Assembly (NCBI RefSeq): GCF_037038585.1
Contig: NC_092522.1
Coordinates: 51,614,161 to 51,678,160 of the forward strand
Direction of reading: 5' to 3'
DNA length: 64,000 nucleotides
Source of the DNA: Patagioenas fasciata
Lineage: Eukaryota; Chordata; Aves; Columbiformes; Columbidae
The position numbers were made by a program, and so were the translations under genes. Each line of letters starts with the position of its first letter. Within the stretch, counting starts at the first letter, position 1. The notes beneath the pieces are model-generated. The model did no database searches and had not been told where the DNA came from. It saw only the letters and a list, made by a program, of their open reading frames with translations. Shown here piece by piece: positions 32,478 through 46,648 of this stretch.

Positions 32478-34843
32478 GTATAGGTATCTGCCTCTTCTCA
32501 AAGGTCCCAACCCTGGAGACATTCATACAAGCAAGCTCTGCCACACCTTCCATTTGTGCTCATCTCCTGCAGACACTGTGAACAGAGACTCTTCTGGGTA
32601 GCATAAATCAGCTCCAAAGTTATCTTGCTGGCTGTCCAGTTTCCACACCAAAGCAGAGTGGCAGGGTGTCTTTTCTTGATACGCAAACTGGCCCTATTGC
32701 TCAACAGGCAAGGGATCAGGAAATTTAGCTTAAAAAACAGAATCATGTGGATCAGTTCTGCCAGGTGTAAGGATACAGCTAAGTGTGGATTAATCCTGCT
32801 ACTTGACATGATTTGGAAGTACCTTGCTGGCCACAGTGCTGAGCTTCCTCTGAACACCTTTTGCAGGACCCCATTGGGAACACACTTGATCTGTTCTTAA
32901 AATTGCAATGCTGGTTCCTTGAAATGCCACCTCCAAACATCCCCTCAGTGCAACTGGAACAACATTTCTCAGTCATGCAAAGAAAATCAAAAAAAGAGAA
33001 CAAATGCAATACCAGGGCTGCCAAGTCATGATTGTGGCACAAGCTGGCACAGATTCCCTGAAGTACACAATTACTAACCTGATAGAAATGCAGCTGAGGG
33101 CTTGTTTATGATCTGAATTAAACTTGTACTGCCAGATGATCTGGTAGATACAGAGCTGGTATTAATGAATGTTGAATCACAGACTTAATGAACAGTACTG
33201 GGTCAAACTCTGCACTCCAAACCCATATGTGACTGCTGCTGCTGAATGTACCCTCTCATCCTACTCAATGAACTGATGCCATGAGATGATAGAAAACGTT
33301 TTTGTCATTGATACTGTCTCAGGCCAGAAAGGGGATGCAGGTGAGGAACAGAAGAACAGTTAGAGTGGCAATTAGAGCTAATATTAGTGTGACTGTCCTG
33401 TCTTGACATTAAAAGCCTTGGAGAATTCATTCTGCCATTGAATTTTGTGCTTTTCTGCATAAATCTGATCAAAAAGGGGCAAGTTTCATGCATATGATGT
33501 TAGAAATGTGTAAGGAAATCTCAGCAAATTCAGGCTGATCCTGGTAGCAGCAAGAACGACTGTGTAGATAGAACATGGCCACTGCCTTTAGGGAGCAGCA
33601 AAGAGGGAGGAAAACATATTCTGCTTTAGAATGAGGTGGGCTGCTCTTTAAACTAACAGGAAAAGGTAGCCAATATTAGTTTAGTTTAACTTCTGTGTTA
33701 GGCAACGGAACAGGTAGTTCACAACAGCTAAGTGTGAGTCTGGTGATCCAAACCAGAGATAGGGTGGGAAGAAACAGTGGAAGGCAAAGTCCTGCCCAAC
33801 TTTCCAGCATTTCATAAGACATGCACTCCTCGCTGCCAGATAATAAAAATCAGAGCTCACCCCAAATTCTACAAACCTGTTTCCTATTGCAAAGCCTTAC
33901 GGGTGAACCTGTCACACACTTGTGAGTGTCTACAAGTCAGCATGTGGTTCCGTCAGCTTCTGTGCCTCTGGGGAAGCAATTGGCCATTCTACAAGCAAGA
34001 CCACTGCTAAAATTCAGAGCACGATTCTTCCTGGGATCTCCTCTGGGATCAGGTGTGTGGCATAAGTCAGTAATGTGAGTGCAGAACAGCAAGGGAATCT
34101 AAATAGCTCTCAGAGTCTATGCTCCCCTTTTGCAGCCCAGCAAGCTTTCCCCCAGGCTAGTGTGGTATTTGGCAAGTGATGGCATTCATATGTCAGCTTG
34201 TTTATCATAACATTTAAATTCAGCTGGTTCAGCATGGTGCGTATGTCTGCTGTTAGGCTCAACTAGTACAAAATGCTCAGTATAACTGATGTGCTGGGTG
34301 TTAGGACATAGGAAGCAACAAACTGGTCCAGACTCAGAAGATGTTTAGATGTGTATAAAGAGAAGCAGCACAAACCACTAAAACTGAAAATTACTTACAG
34401 GACACAATGCAAAACACTTTTTTCCCTGTTAGCTAATTTTTTCACTAACTCATGGTGAAAAATTCAGTAGGGTTTAAAATACATATTGTTGTACAAAAAA
34501 TAGTGAATGCTCGTGCTGAAACAGACCACCACACGACTGCCATAACTATAACCCTGGAGAGGATATAATGCAGATAGAATGGGTCTGACTTAAACACAGC
34601 AAACCTCCCAGGTGGGATACATATTCCTTGATCTACACTAGCAACCTTGATAAGGATGTCTTGGCAAGCCCTCCTGCTTCTTACAATTAACTCTTCAGTA
34701 TTTTTACAAATGAAAGAGAGGTTGCCAGCAGGGAATGTCACAACAGGTAGAGAACTAATTATAAGTGATAATAATCCAGCAGATCTATACTGAGATTAAA
34801 ATGTCTCATGGAACATTTTTGTCCTTGAAAGGTGGACACTGTC

Positions 34844-34863
34844 TTTTTTTTTTTTTTTTTTTT
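34844..34863. repeat. T20 homopolymer
   Basis: Run of 20 T followed by GCACAGG. No retroposon body recognised on the - strand side. Confidence 0.9.
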
Positions 34864-37800
34864 GCACAGGAACATGTGGCAAAAAAAATCTCTTGCAAGT
34901 CCCAAAATGAAATGAAACGAACCATATCAACAAAAGTACTTTCCCCTTAGCAAAGTGCTACAGGGCATCAGTTAACAGAGCTGCAGCGTTTTGCTTGCAG
35001 ACTTTATACACCACTGGCAAAACTCATAGACAGACCAGGTCCCACATGTTTCTGAAGGATTTCCACAAGCGAAACTATGGCTTTCTAGACGTTTGGCTAG
35101 CTGTGCTACGAGGATGTTTTTGGCAGAGCATGTGGTCTAACCAAAGATGATGATCTTGGCAGCCTATGTATTTTATCTAAGCCCATCGTAATCCCTTTGG
35201 CACCTTGCCAGCAATTTGGGAGACAACAGATAGTGGCAGAGTATGCTGTCAGAATGCTCCTTGTGCCCAGGTATGGCACCGAGGTATAACTGCCATGGCA
35301 AGGTGGGTACCAGGCAGCAGTACAAGCTTTTCTGCGTCGCTTAACAAGACCCCCACCCTGTACAAGGGTCCTATTTGAGGCTATGGGAGAGCTGCACCCT
35401 CGTGATCGCTCCTGGTAAATCCTGCCCTGGATGCTGCATGGCGGCAGAGCAAGGGGAAGCTTGGAGCTGCTGTCCCTGAGCAGCTGGCCCTGGGCCAGGG
35501 CAGGCAACTGGGAGATCCCGGTGCTGGTCCCCTGGATGCTGCCAATGTGACCTCCCCATGTCTCCCTTTGGTTTCCTCTGAGGCAGGATGTGGTTTGACC
35601 TTCCAAAAGCCACAGAAGTGTGCTGGGGATTGTAGCTGAAAACTGGCTTTGAAGTGGTGATTTCCAGCTCCTGTTTTCCTCAGTGCTAGGGGGATGATGG
35701 CAGGGATGCACCAGAGTTGCAGAGGGGGAGCAGACCCTCTGGACCACACATTATACCCTAAATCTCCAATTTGGCAGGTGGAATTTCTGCCACAGTATGA
35801 AGCAGCAGGTTGCAAGGAGGGACGTGGCACTGTGTCCCCTTGCTGAGACAAGTCTATTGAACATCACCACTCCCAGGTCTCTCAGGCCCCTCTTTCAGCA
35901 AGGCATTAATCTTATGGTTAATACAAGCAGCTGCTGATTGTTACACTGAGATTACGCACATGTTTGTTTCTTGCTGAATAGGAGACTTAATGCATTACGC
36001 GGAAAACATTAAGGAAATTGGCTTAACAGCTTGGAAAAATCATTACTGTATCTGACCAGATTGAAAATACAGAGAAAGTGTTTATCTCTCACTTTTTTCA
36101 GATAATTAACAGATCCTAGTACATGATAACTTACACCTGAGCTATCAAATCTAACACTGACCACTTTCCCATTAATTAAACACTGTAGCAGCAGATGGAG
36201 TTTAGAAAAGATAAGTTTATTAGATTTGGGATAAAACAGTATTTTTAGAGGAAGTATCTGGTATACTGGTTTGGGGGTGGTGATGAAACAGTGCTTAATA
36301 GTCCTGTTATCTAACCTATTCATCACACAACAATCCAGCAGCAATTATCTAGTTTCTTATGGGAAGCTGTATGAGCTGCCGAACTTGCTGAGCAAGTCTC
36401 TCAACACTCGGATGACAACAGGGTGAGAGAGACACAAGGTGTGCTGGGACCTTGTCTCTCCCATCCCGTCCAGGAGAACAGCAGCCTCCCCAGAGGGCAG
36501 CCAGGATGGGCTCTCCTCGTGGAGAATCCTGCCCACGCTGCTGAAAAGCCCTTCATCTTTCAGGGCCTGGAGACAGACTAAAATCCCCAGTCCATCACAG
36601 CCTCAAAAATGAGTGTGGCCTTTTCGGAGCCTGTTCTCCTTTATCTTCTATATAAGTTTCTGCTCCTCAGTTCTAGTTTTGTCCATTCCCCATGTATTCA
36701 TCCTACATTTACCAATTTCTCACTGTCTTCAAACCCACTGGAGGCACTGCAGGGGGAATGAACAGAAAGGACTTCATTCTCTCTGGCTGAGTCTCAGGCT
36801 GAGATGCCACAAGCATGAAAAACCAGAAAAAATCCTAAAATCTAGATAGCGGCTTACTGGGAAGACATAACACTCCCATTTACAGAAGGCACAAAACACA
36901 CCTAGAAGAGCTAATTTGGAAATAACAATAGTAAAACAACTTGTGCTCTGTACCACCTATGTGAAGGGCAAAGACAGGTTCAATGCTGAAGGGAAAAGTG
37001 GTTCTGAAACCCAGATATTACTGTTGTTTTCCCAAAACAGAGTCCACAGTGAAAGATCAACAAGGCCATGACAATTCTCAGACTGCTCAAGGAGCCCGAG
37101 AATGGTGACACATTAAGACTTTAGATGAACAGAAATCTTGATGTTGACCCTGACATTTGGACTCCCCAGTGTTCAGTGTTTTCGGATCCACATTCTGCAG
37201 TCAGGTAGGCAAATAGCAGTTACTTTCAAAGAGAAGATCAGGTGATGTCTCAGATTTTGAACACAGCTTTACTAGGGGGGATGCTGTATCCCCCTACAGT
37301 AAGAGTTTTTCATTGTCAAATACCAGAAATTGGCATCTCTTGCCTGTACAGAGTTTGTTTCTGTTATAAAATTAATTGATAGTTTTCCCCACTTTAGCTC
37401 TTATATTTAAAATGGCAACGTGCACTTTCTTGTAAGCATCTTGGTTTTGCTCACCCATCACTTTCTGGAGGAAAATGTGCCCTTCTCCTGAAAGCTGAGC
37501 ACGGAAATTTGCAGCCAGCAGGGCAGGTCTGGGGCATAACTTTGCAAGAACTTCATTCAGCTGCTTTCTGAGTTGCTAGAACCAGGACCATGTAAAGCAC
37601 AGTTTCCTTTTATCAGGGGGCTTGTTTGTTTTCCTAAGGTTAGTTGATGAGCTGTTGGATTTGTAAGCCCCAGCCATGTCAATGATGCTGTGTGGCAAAA
37701 TGTGTGGTGTGGTCCTTATGGAGCCCTAGGGGTCCAGCTGTGCTGGGGCAGTTACCAACCTAATTGAGCAGCAGGCATGATGTATCCCAAGATTTTTCTT

Positions 37801-39451
37801 GTGAAAGCACACTGGTGGTGTCAGAAACAGACCTCCCTGGAGAGAAGAATAAGTTTAGAAGATATTATTTAAAATCTTGGAGTTATGAGGGATTGCTGAA
37901 CAAGTTTCTCACTGACAGAATGAGACCTGTAACTAAGTTCCTATCCAGGTAGTTTTCTGCTGTCTCACACAATTGTGCAAATATGTGATTACATGCCACC
38001 AAGGCTGTGCAGTTGCGTACCTCTGAAATTGCCAAAGACCTCAATTAGCTAACCCCATCATCATACACTTCTCACTGTTTTGTTTTTGCCTTTTCTTTTC
38101 AACTAAAAGGGTGGAGGAAATTAAATAAACATTCTATTTATTAGCAGTTACCATCTCCAGTTTGCAGACCTTGGGAAATAGTGCTCAGAGATAACTGGCC
38201 ACAGGAGCTGCAGATTTGCCCAGGGTCCCCTGCAGTGCCCCGTGCTTGGTGTGGGCTGTGAGGTGCATGAGCTGGCAGAGGCTGTGGGATTGCACGGCTG
38301 CCTGCGCTTGCCATGGCTAAATTGAGGCTGCGTCAAACAGGATGTGTAGCACGTCAGTTGTGCTTATATTCTAGTCAGGCTACTCACTAATGGCCCCTAT
38401 ATCTGCAGGTGGGGAGGCCTGGGTGGAAATGAGGGTACAAAATACATGCACAGAGTCTGTTAGGTATATCAGACCTCTAGCACTTATCTTGCAGCAATAT
38501 ATGATAGCTCTGCAGAGTTTGGGACAAACTGAGCCTATGGGATGTGTGCTGTAAGATAATTGCGGTCAGTCAGAGGTGTACACAACACATGGGACCTGCT
38601 GAGGAAGTGGAGGTCATTGGGCAGCATGGCCACAGAAGGTCTGCCTTGTGCATAGTTGATGTAAGAGCGTGTGTGTGTACAATGACTTTGGAGTCAGCGT
38701 GAAGCTGTCTGATGATACAAAGTTTATTTGACATCTGCAAAATCTGGAAAAAGTCCAAATTCCTTTTTGTTTTCCTCATTTGAACAAAATTTGTATGCTG
38801 AAAAATAGCGCATGCTCATATAAACTCAGACTTATCAGGCCCTAAATTCAAATTATTTAACTCTCCTGAAAGTGCTTGTATAGGAAGACATTTTAGTACT
38901 CCAACCAGCTGCTCCCATGGAAAATGGAGAACTGGATTTGCTGAAGCTAGTAAAAAAAATATTGTGCAGGCTACAGGTGCTTCTCTCACACACCTGTGCT
39001 GCTGTGTTCAAATTAAGTTGCTGGTGATGGATGTGTAATTGTGTTCACAGATGTGTATCTGACGGAATCTTGGAAGTGTTTGCTGGGGAACAAAAGGAGC
39101 AGCACCCAGCCTGTTCCCCTTTGTCTGGCGTGGCTCTGTGGGCTGAACCTAAGAAAAACAGCACTTCAGACCTGTCTCAGCCCTGACAGTGATGGAGATA
39201 GCTGAATTACCTGCTTCCCATTCAGCCACCTTGTTGGGTTTGCAGGGCTGTGGCAGTCTGGGGAGGTTTTAAGAGGCGGCTTTGGCTTGTCAAAAGAGCA
39301 GGGTTGGTGTGAGAATGCCTGCCAGACAGTGAGGGCCCAGCCCTGCTGTACCCCGGGGACATGGATGGCCACAGCTCCTCTTCTCCCCTGCCCAAGGCCC
39401 AGCTCCAAGTTCCCACTGATGCCTTCCCACACTCAGCCTACCTGCCCACCA

Positions 39452-39480
39452 CTCTCCTCCTCCTCCTCCTCTTCTTCCCC
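39452..39480. repeat. (TCC)n microsatellite
   Basis: CTCTCCTCCTCCTCCTCCTC then CTTCTTCCCC; encodes poly-Ser or poly-Glu/Gly in chance frames. Confidence 0.85.
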
Positions 39481-41051
39481 CCAGCCCTTTCTCTTGGCAA
39501 TTTCTCACTTGTGGGTTGATGACTCTAGCCAGACCTAGCAGGACATGTTGGAGGGAGGGGAGTAGCCCAGGGCTACAGAAAAATAATCTGCTGCGTCTAC
39601 AAAATTAATCTGTTGCATCAAGGCCAGTATTAAACTCTACCCCTGCTCTTCTTGCCTGTTCGTCACACAACACGTGTGGTGCCTGCACTGAACCAGGTGC
39701 TGCCTGTAGGCCCCCTTTCTGCTCCCTCATTTTCCCTGCAAAATTGATCAGAAATACTCTTAATTTATGAGCTGTGACTAGTCAGCAACCCCACCAATAT
39801 ATTTTTCAAGGACACAAATATATAACAGATTCTGGGCATGTCTGCAAAATCCATTTTTTTTAGTCGAGAAACCATCATTTTCAATTGCTGTGCTCCCTCC
39901 AAATTAGATACTCATTCTCATCTTATTGTATTTCATTCTACTGCTGTGTACTGATTTATAGCTGGGGAAACCTACTCAGAGAAATATCCACTGTCACTGA
40001 TGAATTCTGCATGAGACACATGATTAAATGTTTCTTAATTTTTTAATGATGTCCGTAAGTGTATATGAGTGTTCTGCAGGGAATATAAATTTCCATGCAG
40101 CAACACTGAGCAATAAGCTACTCAGAGACCTGATGTGCTAAACTATCCAGATAGGTCAGATGGCCAAATGTAAGTGTTCCAGCTTTAACATTTATGGTTC
40201 CTGAAGAACAGAAACAAGCATACCATGCCTGCCAGAAGAAATCTTTCCTTATTTGATTTTGTACTACAAGCATCACCTGGCAACTTGATTGCAGCCTTGC
40301 CTCTCATCTGAATACATCTGCGCTGATCCCTCCTTTTGCAAAAACATTATGCCTTTTACCTTGATATTGATCTGCTTGCCAAGGATTAGCATCCTCTTAA
40401 AGCTTTATCATATCTTCATTGCAATATCCATATAAGCCCTTTTCTATTATGACAGAAGACTCTATATCACATCCCTTAATCTGTCAGCCTTCTGTAGGAA
40501 TGAAAGATGTGAATATGATTGCAGAGTTTGAAAGTCCTGTTCTAGGCTGGCCCAGCTGCCTGGAAAAGGAATCTAAAGAAGATTTATCTATGCATCCCAC
40601 TCACCTCAATCCCGTTTCCAGGGTTTTGTAATGCAAAATGCCTGCAATGTGCCATTTTGAACATCCAGTTCGCAAGTATATAATTAAGTGCATATCTATA
40701 TCATTAAGAATATACTGATAAAAATCTCTTCTTAAGATTGATTTTACACCCTTTTACCTAATCTGTGCTGTCAAAAGCAAATCTTCTTCTACACAGAATG
40801 GAACTAATAATCTGTGATGAAAAGTATTGGTACCACATTGGCATAACCTACAGATCAGTGAAACAACTCTCATATGCTGCTGGAAAACTTTGGGTAGATT
40901 ATGATGATGCTAGAATCTCTCCCATGGCATCCTGCCTTCTCTGCTAAACCCAGTATTTGTCAAGGATGTCAGGAGAAGCATTTGTTTTCCTCTTCACTGC
41001 ACTCCTTCGACCTGTTTTGTGCACCAATACTATATTGTTACAGCCAAGTGC

Positions 41052-41262
41052 ATCATAGAATCATAGGATCATTTTGGTTGGAGAAGACACTCAAGAACAT
41101 CGAGTCCAACAATTAACTTAACTCTGGCACTAAACCATGTCCCTAAGTACCTCATTGATATGTCTTTTAAACACCTCCAGGGATGGTGACTCAGCCACCT
41201 CCCTGGGCAGCCTGTTCCAGTCCTTCACAACCCTTTCTGTGAATAAATTTTTCCTGATCAGA
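41052..41262 (-). mobile_element. CR1 LINE 3' fragment, older copy
   Basis: Begins on + with ATCATAGAATCATAGGATCA, the diverged reverse complement of CR1 terminal octamers. It continues with TTTTGGTTGGAGAAGACACT, ATCGAGTCCAAC, CACCTCCCTGGGCAGCCTGT and TTTTTCCTGATCA, in the order expected of a - strand CR1 3' end. About 211 bp remain. It is more diverged than the copy at 14546-15015, so likely older. Confidence 0.92.
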
Positions 41263-44200
41263 ATAAAACATCCAACTATTCTAAATACAGTAAATGAAGT
41301 GCATGTGCCGTACTAGTGACCACAGTCCAGATTGCAGAAATAATTTCTCGCCTTGCCATCACACACAGCCATGGGCTCTGCTGCTCCCTTCCCCTGCTGT
41401 CTTCATCCATCACTCAGGTGTCTCCTTCAGTTTGTTCTGTCCAACAGATATTCCTCTGATCTGGAGAAGTCAGGGGCAGCAGGATGGAATGCTAGTGCTA
41501 TCATTTAACTCTCACAGAGTAACAATAGTGTTCAGGATGGACTTCTGACAGGCCCCAATGCCCTCTTCCCAGCCCTGACCGGAAAATGACCATCTTGAAG
41601 TTTGCAAGGCTGGGGCCTCATATCCGAAACTTTCTGAAATAAAGGTGATGGTTTAGTTACCGGACTGTCTAGTGAAGTACAGACTGGGACGCTGACCCTC
41701 ACAGGTGTACTGCAGTGCACATACATCATAACACACAAACCCACTAATTTATTTGGATGGACTTTCATGGATTTTCTTCCAGTTAACTGGAAACTGAGTC
41801 TTACAGAGGATAGAAACTACTCAAGATAATATCACATAAATAATCACATCCCAGAGTGCATTATACAGATGGCATCACCTTCCTTTTACTTAATCTGTGA
41901 ACAGTTTGCTCTTGCTGTTTGCAAACTTCTATAGTTTTTCAGAGAAAATAAATAAAAACTAAACTAAAAATAGTTTTTTCTCCAGTGACGTACACCATAG
42001 GGCCACAAACCAGGCGCAGCTGAGCTGAAATCACCCTTTTCTCTCAGCAGGATGTCCAAAGAATTTGGAAATGACACGCTGAGATGGCCCGGTGTCACAG
42101 TGATACTGGTGCTCATCCACTGACACTTTCATAGGAGGTGAGAAAGCTGTCTGCAGAGTGAGAAACTCTGGATATAAATAGCAAAGTCCCCTGCACCCCT
42201 TGCTTCCAGAGGGTGATAATAACTGACATGTCAGCCTTGCTCTGGGTGGGCTCTGCAGAAGCTGGTGGAGAGGCAGATAAAAAATAAGCCTCAGAAAGAC
42301 CCAGTGAGCAATGGAGTGTGTGCAGGGAGCTGTGTGAGGAGGAGGGGAAAGGAAAAGCCCAGGGAGAGGTCAACCATGCAGCAATCTCTTAACAACACCG
42401 GGCCTTTTCAGGAATGTTTTTTACATGCACCACTGTTTTAACAGAGAAATCTTTACATGGAGAACTTCCTCCATAGACCTTGACATCTTTTCCAACCCCA
42501 CATTAAACAGGTGGGTAAACATTCAGAATTCAAAGTCCTACAGGGAAGGAGGGGGGATCTTTCCTTCCAGTTGGCTCTGAGTACTTCTATGCATGTGCTG
42601 TTGGTTCTCTCTTGCATCTCCAGCCTCATTTGCTGCCTCTGGAGGCCTTTCCCACTTGGCTGCATCAGGCACACTGTCTCGCCATGGGCTCCTCCCTCCC
42701 AATGAATTTGTGGGGTGTACCTTGAATGGGGTCTCCTCTACCTGGGTATTCCTTTTGTTGGACTAGTCTCCTGTTTAAGTCTCCCCATCTTAAACTTACA
42801 GAAGCCTTTCATGGAGATCTCAGAATGCTCCTTTTACATGGGTGCTTTTGCTCTGGCTAGGCATAACAGTTGTAGAAATACCATTAAACAAAATGTCAGG
42901 AATGTGCAGCCGAAGCACTGCAGAGAAAGAGGAGCAGCTTCCTTTACACATACTGTGATGCATTTAGTGGTACTCCCTGGCCCCTGTTTCAGAAAAAAAT
43001 CAGATTTAGCCAGCCAGGTTATTTGCCACATCCTTTGTAGACCCTAAACCAAAACATTTGACAGAAACAGTACCAGTATGTGACAAGGTGATACTCAGGC
43101 ATTCGGTCAGTTTCTATTCCAACTTAAGCTAGCTGAGGAATAATATATGATACAAAACACTGGCTTCACAAAACATTTGGCTACTCTACCCCTTTATTTC
43201 TGGATCTAATCAGTATTCCAAACTAATATGCATACAGTCTTGCATTTATACATTTTTGTTGCTGATCCAAATCTCTTGCTCTGCATATCTGGAAGCCACT
43301 TCGCTTGTCCTCCCTTGGCAGGATGGTGACAGCCATCCCAGGACTGGCTGCTGCACCTTGTCAGTGGGAGCTCTGGGTGCTGGGAGGGAGGAGAGCAAAG
43401 TGCTGTGTGGGCATGAGAGCTGAATTTTGCCTCCGGTTAAAAAAAATGGGGGAAAATAAAGACAAAACCAGAACACAGGCTACATCAAAATGAGACTGGC
43501 ACATTGGCTGGGGAAAGGGACGGCTCTGGACTGCCAGGCAGCTGCTCAGCACTGCCAGCTTCGCTTGCCAGCGCTCCGGCTGTGGATTTCCATTTTCTTT
43601 TGAAACCTCATGAGGGGTGAGATGCTAAAGGGCAGTGAAAAACCAGACTGCAAATCACCAGCCTGTCTGGTTGTAATCATTTGAGGGCATGATGCTGCAA
43701 GTACTTCCCCATCTGCATCCCCCTGTGGCAGGTGCCCAAGCTGTGCCGTGCGGTGCAGTGTGGTGCCAAGCCGAGCCATGACCTACCCACTGCAGGAAGG
43801 ACAGAGCCCACCTTTCAGCCAGCCCCGCCAGGAGTGGAAGGGGCACACAGTCCTAAACGCAGCTCATTTGCTGCTTCACACTGAAATCCTGCACGAAAAG
43901 AAAGAGGAGGGAAGATCGACAGTAAATCCCATTAGCATCGCAGCAATCCCAGTTGGGAAATACCTTGTCTGCTCTTCAAGATCTCCAGGCAAAGCAAGGG
44001 ACTTTTTTCTGAAGGGAAAGTGGGTGATTCAGTGCAGCTGAAGCCAGCCTGCTCCTTTTGCCTGGTGGTGGTGATGGTGAGGAACAACCTAAGCACATCC
44101 CCAGGGACTGGACAGGATCCACCCTCTCCTGCATTCAGAAGTTGTGTCTGACTCAGAGGCAAAGCAGAATAACCATGTGAACATTTCTCAAAGGTTCCAT

Positions 44201-46633
44201 TGTGGAAGCTTTCCAGTTAGTTAGGCATGGGAATACCGGGCATTTGCAAGTATGTGTGAGACACAAGTCCTTTGCCCCACCAAGGTGATTAGGCTGCTGC
44301 CAGGGCAGGGTGCAGGAGACTCCTTGACATGGCTGCAGGACTGGGGCCTGCACTAGATATAATTTTTTCACTGTCTTTCTGATGCCATATTGTCAGCAGC
44401 CAGTAAGCTGCATCAAGGGAAAGCCTGGTGCTGCTCCAGCCAAATTGCTGTTTCCCTCTCTGCAGGCTTGGGATTGTCCTGCGGCTTGGTCCTTTTGCTC
44501 CTGGTGGGTCACGGTGCCAGCTCTTCATAGCCAATGTGATCTGGGAGTGGCAGAAGGGGCTTGGGGTGCCTGTGGTTATAGGACGTGGTCCTGCCTCCCT
44601 TGACACAGGGAGATCCTTGGAAACCTGATATCAGCGTGCCTGGGGGCCTGGCAGGCAGCAGCAGTGGGTACTGGCACATCAGCAGGGGCTCAATCTAGAA
44701 AAAAAGGACTTGAGCAGCTGAAAGGAGGACAGGAAAGGGCCTCCATCTGCTTTATTTAAGGTTGCATTTAGTTTCTTGGCAAGGAGACACATAGAGAATA
44801 TTTTTTTGAGCTCCAGGTACCCTGAGAGATTTGAAGCTGACGTGGTGACTTCTTTCTGTCTCGAAACACATGAGAAAGAAGTGAGGGTATCTGCAAGGCA
44901 GATCTAAGCACTGCCACTCATGCTTATCACCATGCTGGTAATGCATCTAACTTAGACAAAAAAGTTAAACTTGGTGTTAACCTTCCCCACACTTCTTTGA
45001 AAGCAAAAGAAAGTCCTGGCCAGGAATAACATCAAAGGGCCATTGTGCAGCTTAATTTGTTATTGGTTGCAAGGTATGTTTAGATCTCAGAGTGGTTGTA
45101 ATAGTGCAAAATATATAACTAATAATGAGTAATAGCTCCATAATCTGAGGCTCTCCCCTCCTTCTTTATGTGTTCTTATCCCAGCCACAAGCACAAAATC
45201 CCCCAAGCATTCCTTTTTGTCATCTTAAAACCATCACTCTAACACTCTATTTCAGTTCATTCTTTTGCTCCAGGTTATAGCTACATGTTCCGGGTACAAA
45301 TGATACCAGACAAAGACCTTATCCCTACTATATTTAAGAAATGTTTGCATCAGAATGAAAGTGTTGCTGAGAGAACAAACACTGTAGTAATTAAGTATTC
45401 ATTGAATTTTGGGACCCAGCAGTAAAAGCAGATGCATTAGTTAGTCCCCTTACACGAAGATAAGCACCAGTCTGCTGCAGCACACACCATGCCCTGCTGG
45501 GAGACTAGAAACACAGGGTGTAGAAGTGATTGCCAGAGAGACACCGTGAGGAGGACAATCTGGGAAAGGCAAGCACGAACTCTGCTCATTTGTGGGAGGC
45601 AACTGACTCATGGGCGAGGGCATCTGCAGGGCTGTGCCAGAGAACCTCACCTTTGGTCTTTTTTGATATTACCATCCCTTCCACTACAGGTATTGTTTCT
45701 ATTATTTGTTATTACTGTCCATCCACTGCAGACACAGTGCAGAGTAGCCTATTTTAGGCAGCAGAAGGTTATGAGGGCTCCTTCTGCAGCCTCCCGGTCC
45801 GTGCCTGCTGACCATGATGCCGCCGCTGCTGTTGCAGCTGGGCCAGCGCTGCAGGATTGGGGAGCAGCGGGAAGCAGGAGGCAGCAGTGCGTCCTTTGCT
45901 GATGCTGCTGCTCCAGAGCTGACAACGTGCAGCAAAGAGCCCTGCACACAGCCATGGGCTGCTGCATCCCAAACTCTCGCAACTAGGTCTTCCTATGTGT
46001 GTCCCTCAGAAGCTGCAGATGCCCTTCTGGTCACATCACGTTGCACTCTAATTGTATCCAGCAGCACTTAAGGACATGGTCCCACTAGTTGCCATTGAAT
46101 AATCCCCTTGCCCCACTGAATAATCTTTTCCTACATCATGCCTAGGATTCTTAAACTGTCTCTTCTCTAAGTGTTTCAGCGCTGAAACAACGTGGAAGGA
46201 ACAAGATGCAGCAGCTGGGGGGAAGAAGGGGCAAGGATGTTTTCTTGAGGGCCAACAAGTGCCTCGAGAGCTTGTCACAACACCCTTTCATCATTTTTAT
46301 TCAGCACTCAGCAAATGCAGAGCCATTTATTGTCCATTGAATAGCCTGTAGAGCTCTGCTTTTGCTGAGTTGTACATGGAACTGAGCCAAAAGGAGAAGA
46401 AATAATTAACAGTCTGCCCTGTCCATATGTTTAAAATACACTACAAAATCAAAACAGTCCTGTGGAGAGTTCTCTGCATTAAGGCTTTTCCATCATGTGG
46501 AGTTGGAATATTTTCTCTGTTCCTTAGGGGAGAATTTAGGATAATATTTGAGAAAACAGAACTAATATTAATTTTAAGAATATTTCCTTCCAATTATTTC
46601 AATTCATTTTTCATACATTTTATGTCTGTATTT

Positions 46634-46648
46634 AAAAAAAAAAAAAAA
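46634..46648. repeat. A15 homopolymer
   Basis: Run of 15 A residues; simple repeat. Confidence 0.85.

Larger units (their letters stand above)
32478..41051. other. Intergenic DNA, no gene recognised
   Basis: Mostly unique. It includes possible envelope residue up to about 33100, a T20 run (34844-34863), a GC-richer island of overlapping minus-strand frames (35106-35851), and a (TCC)n array (39452-39480). No exon or RNA gene supported. Confidence 0.5.
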
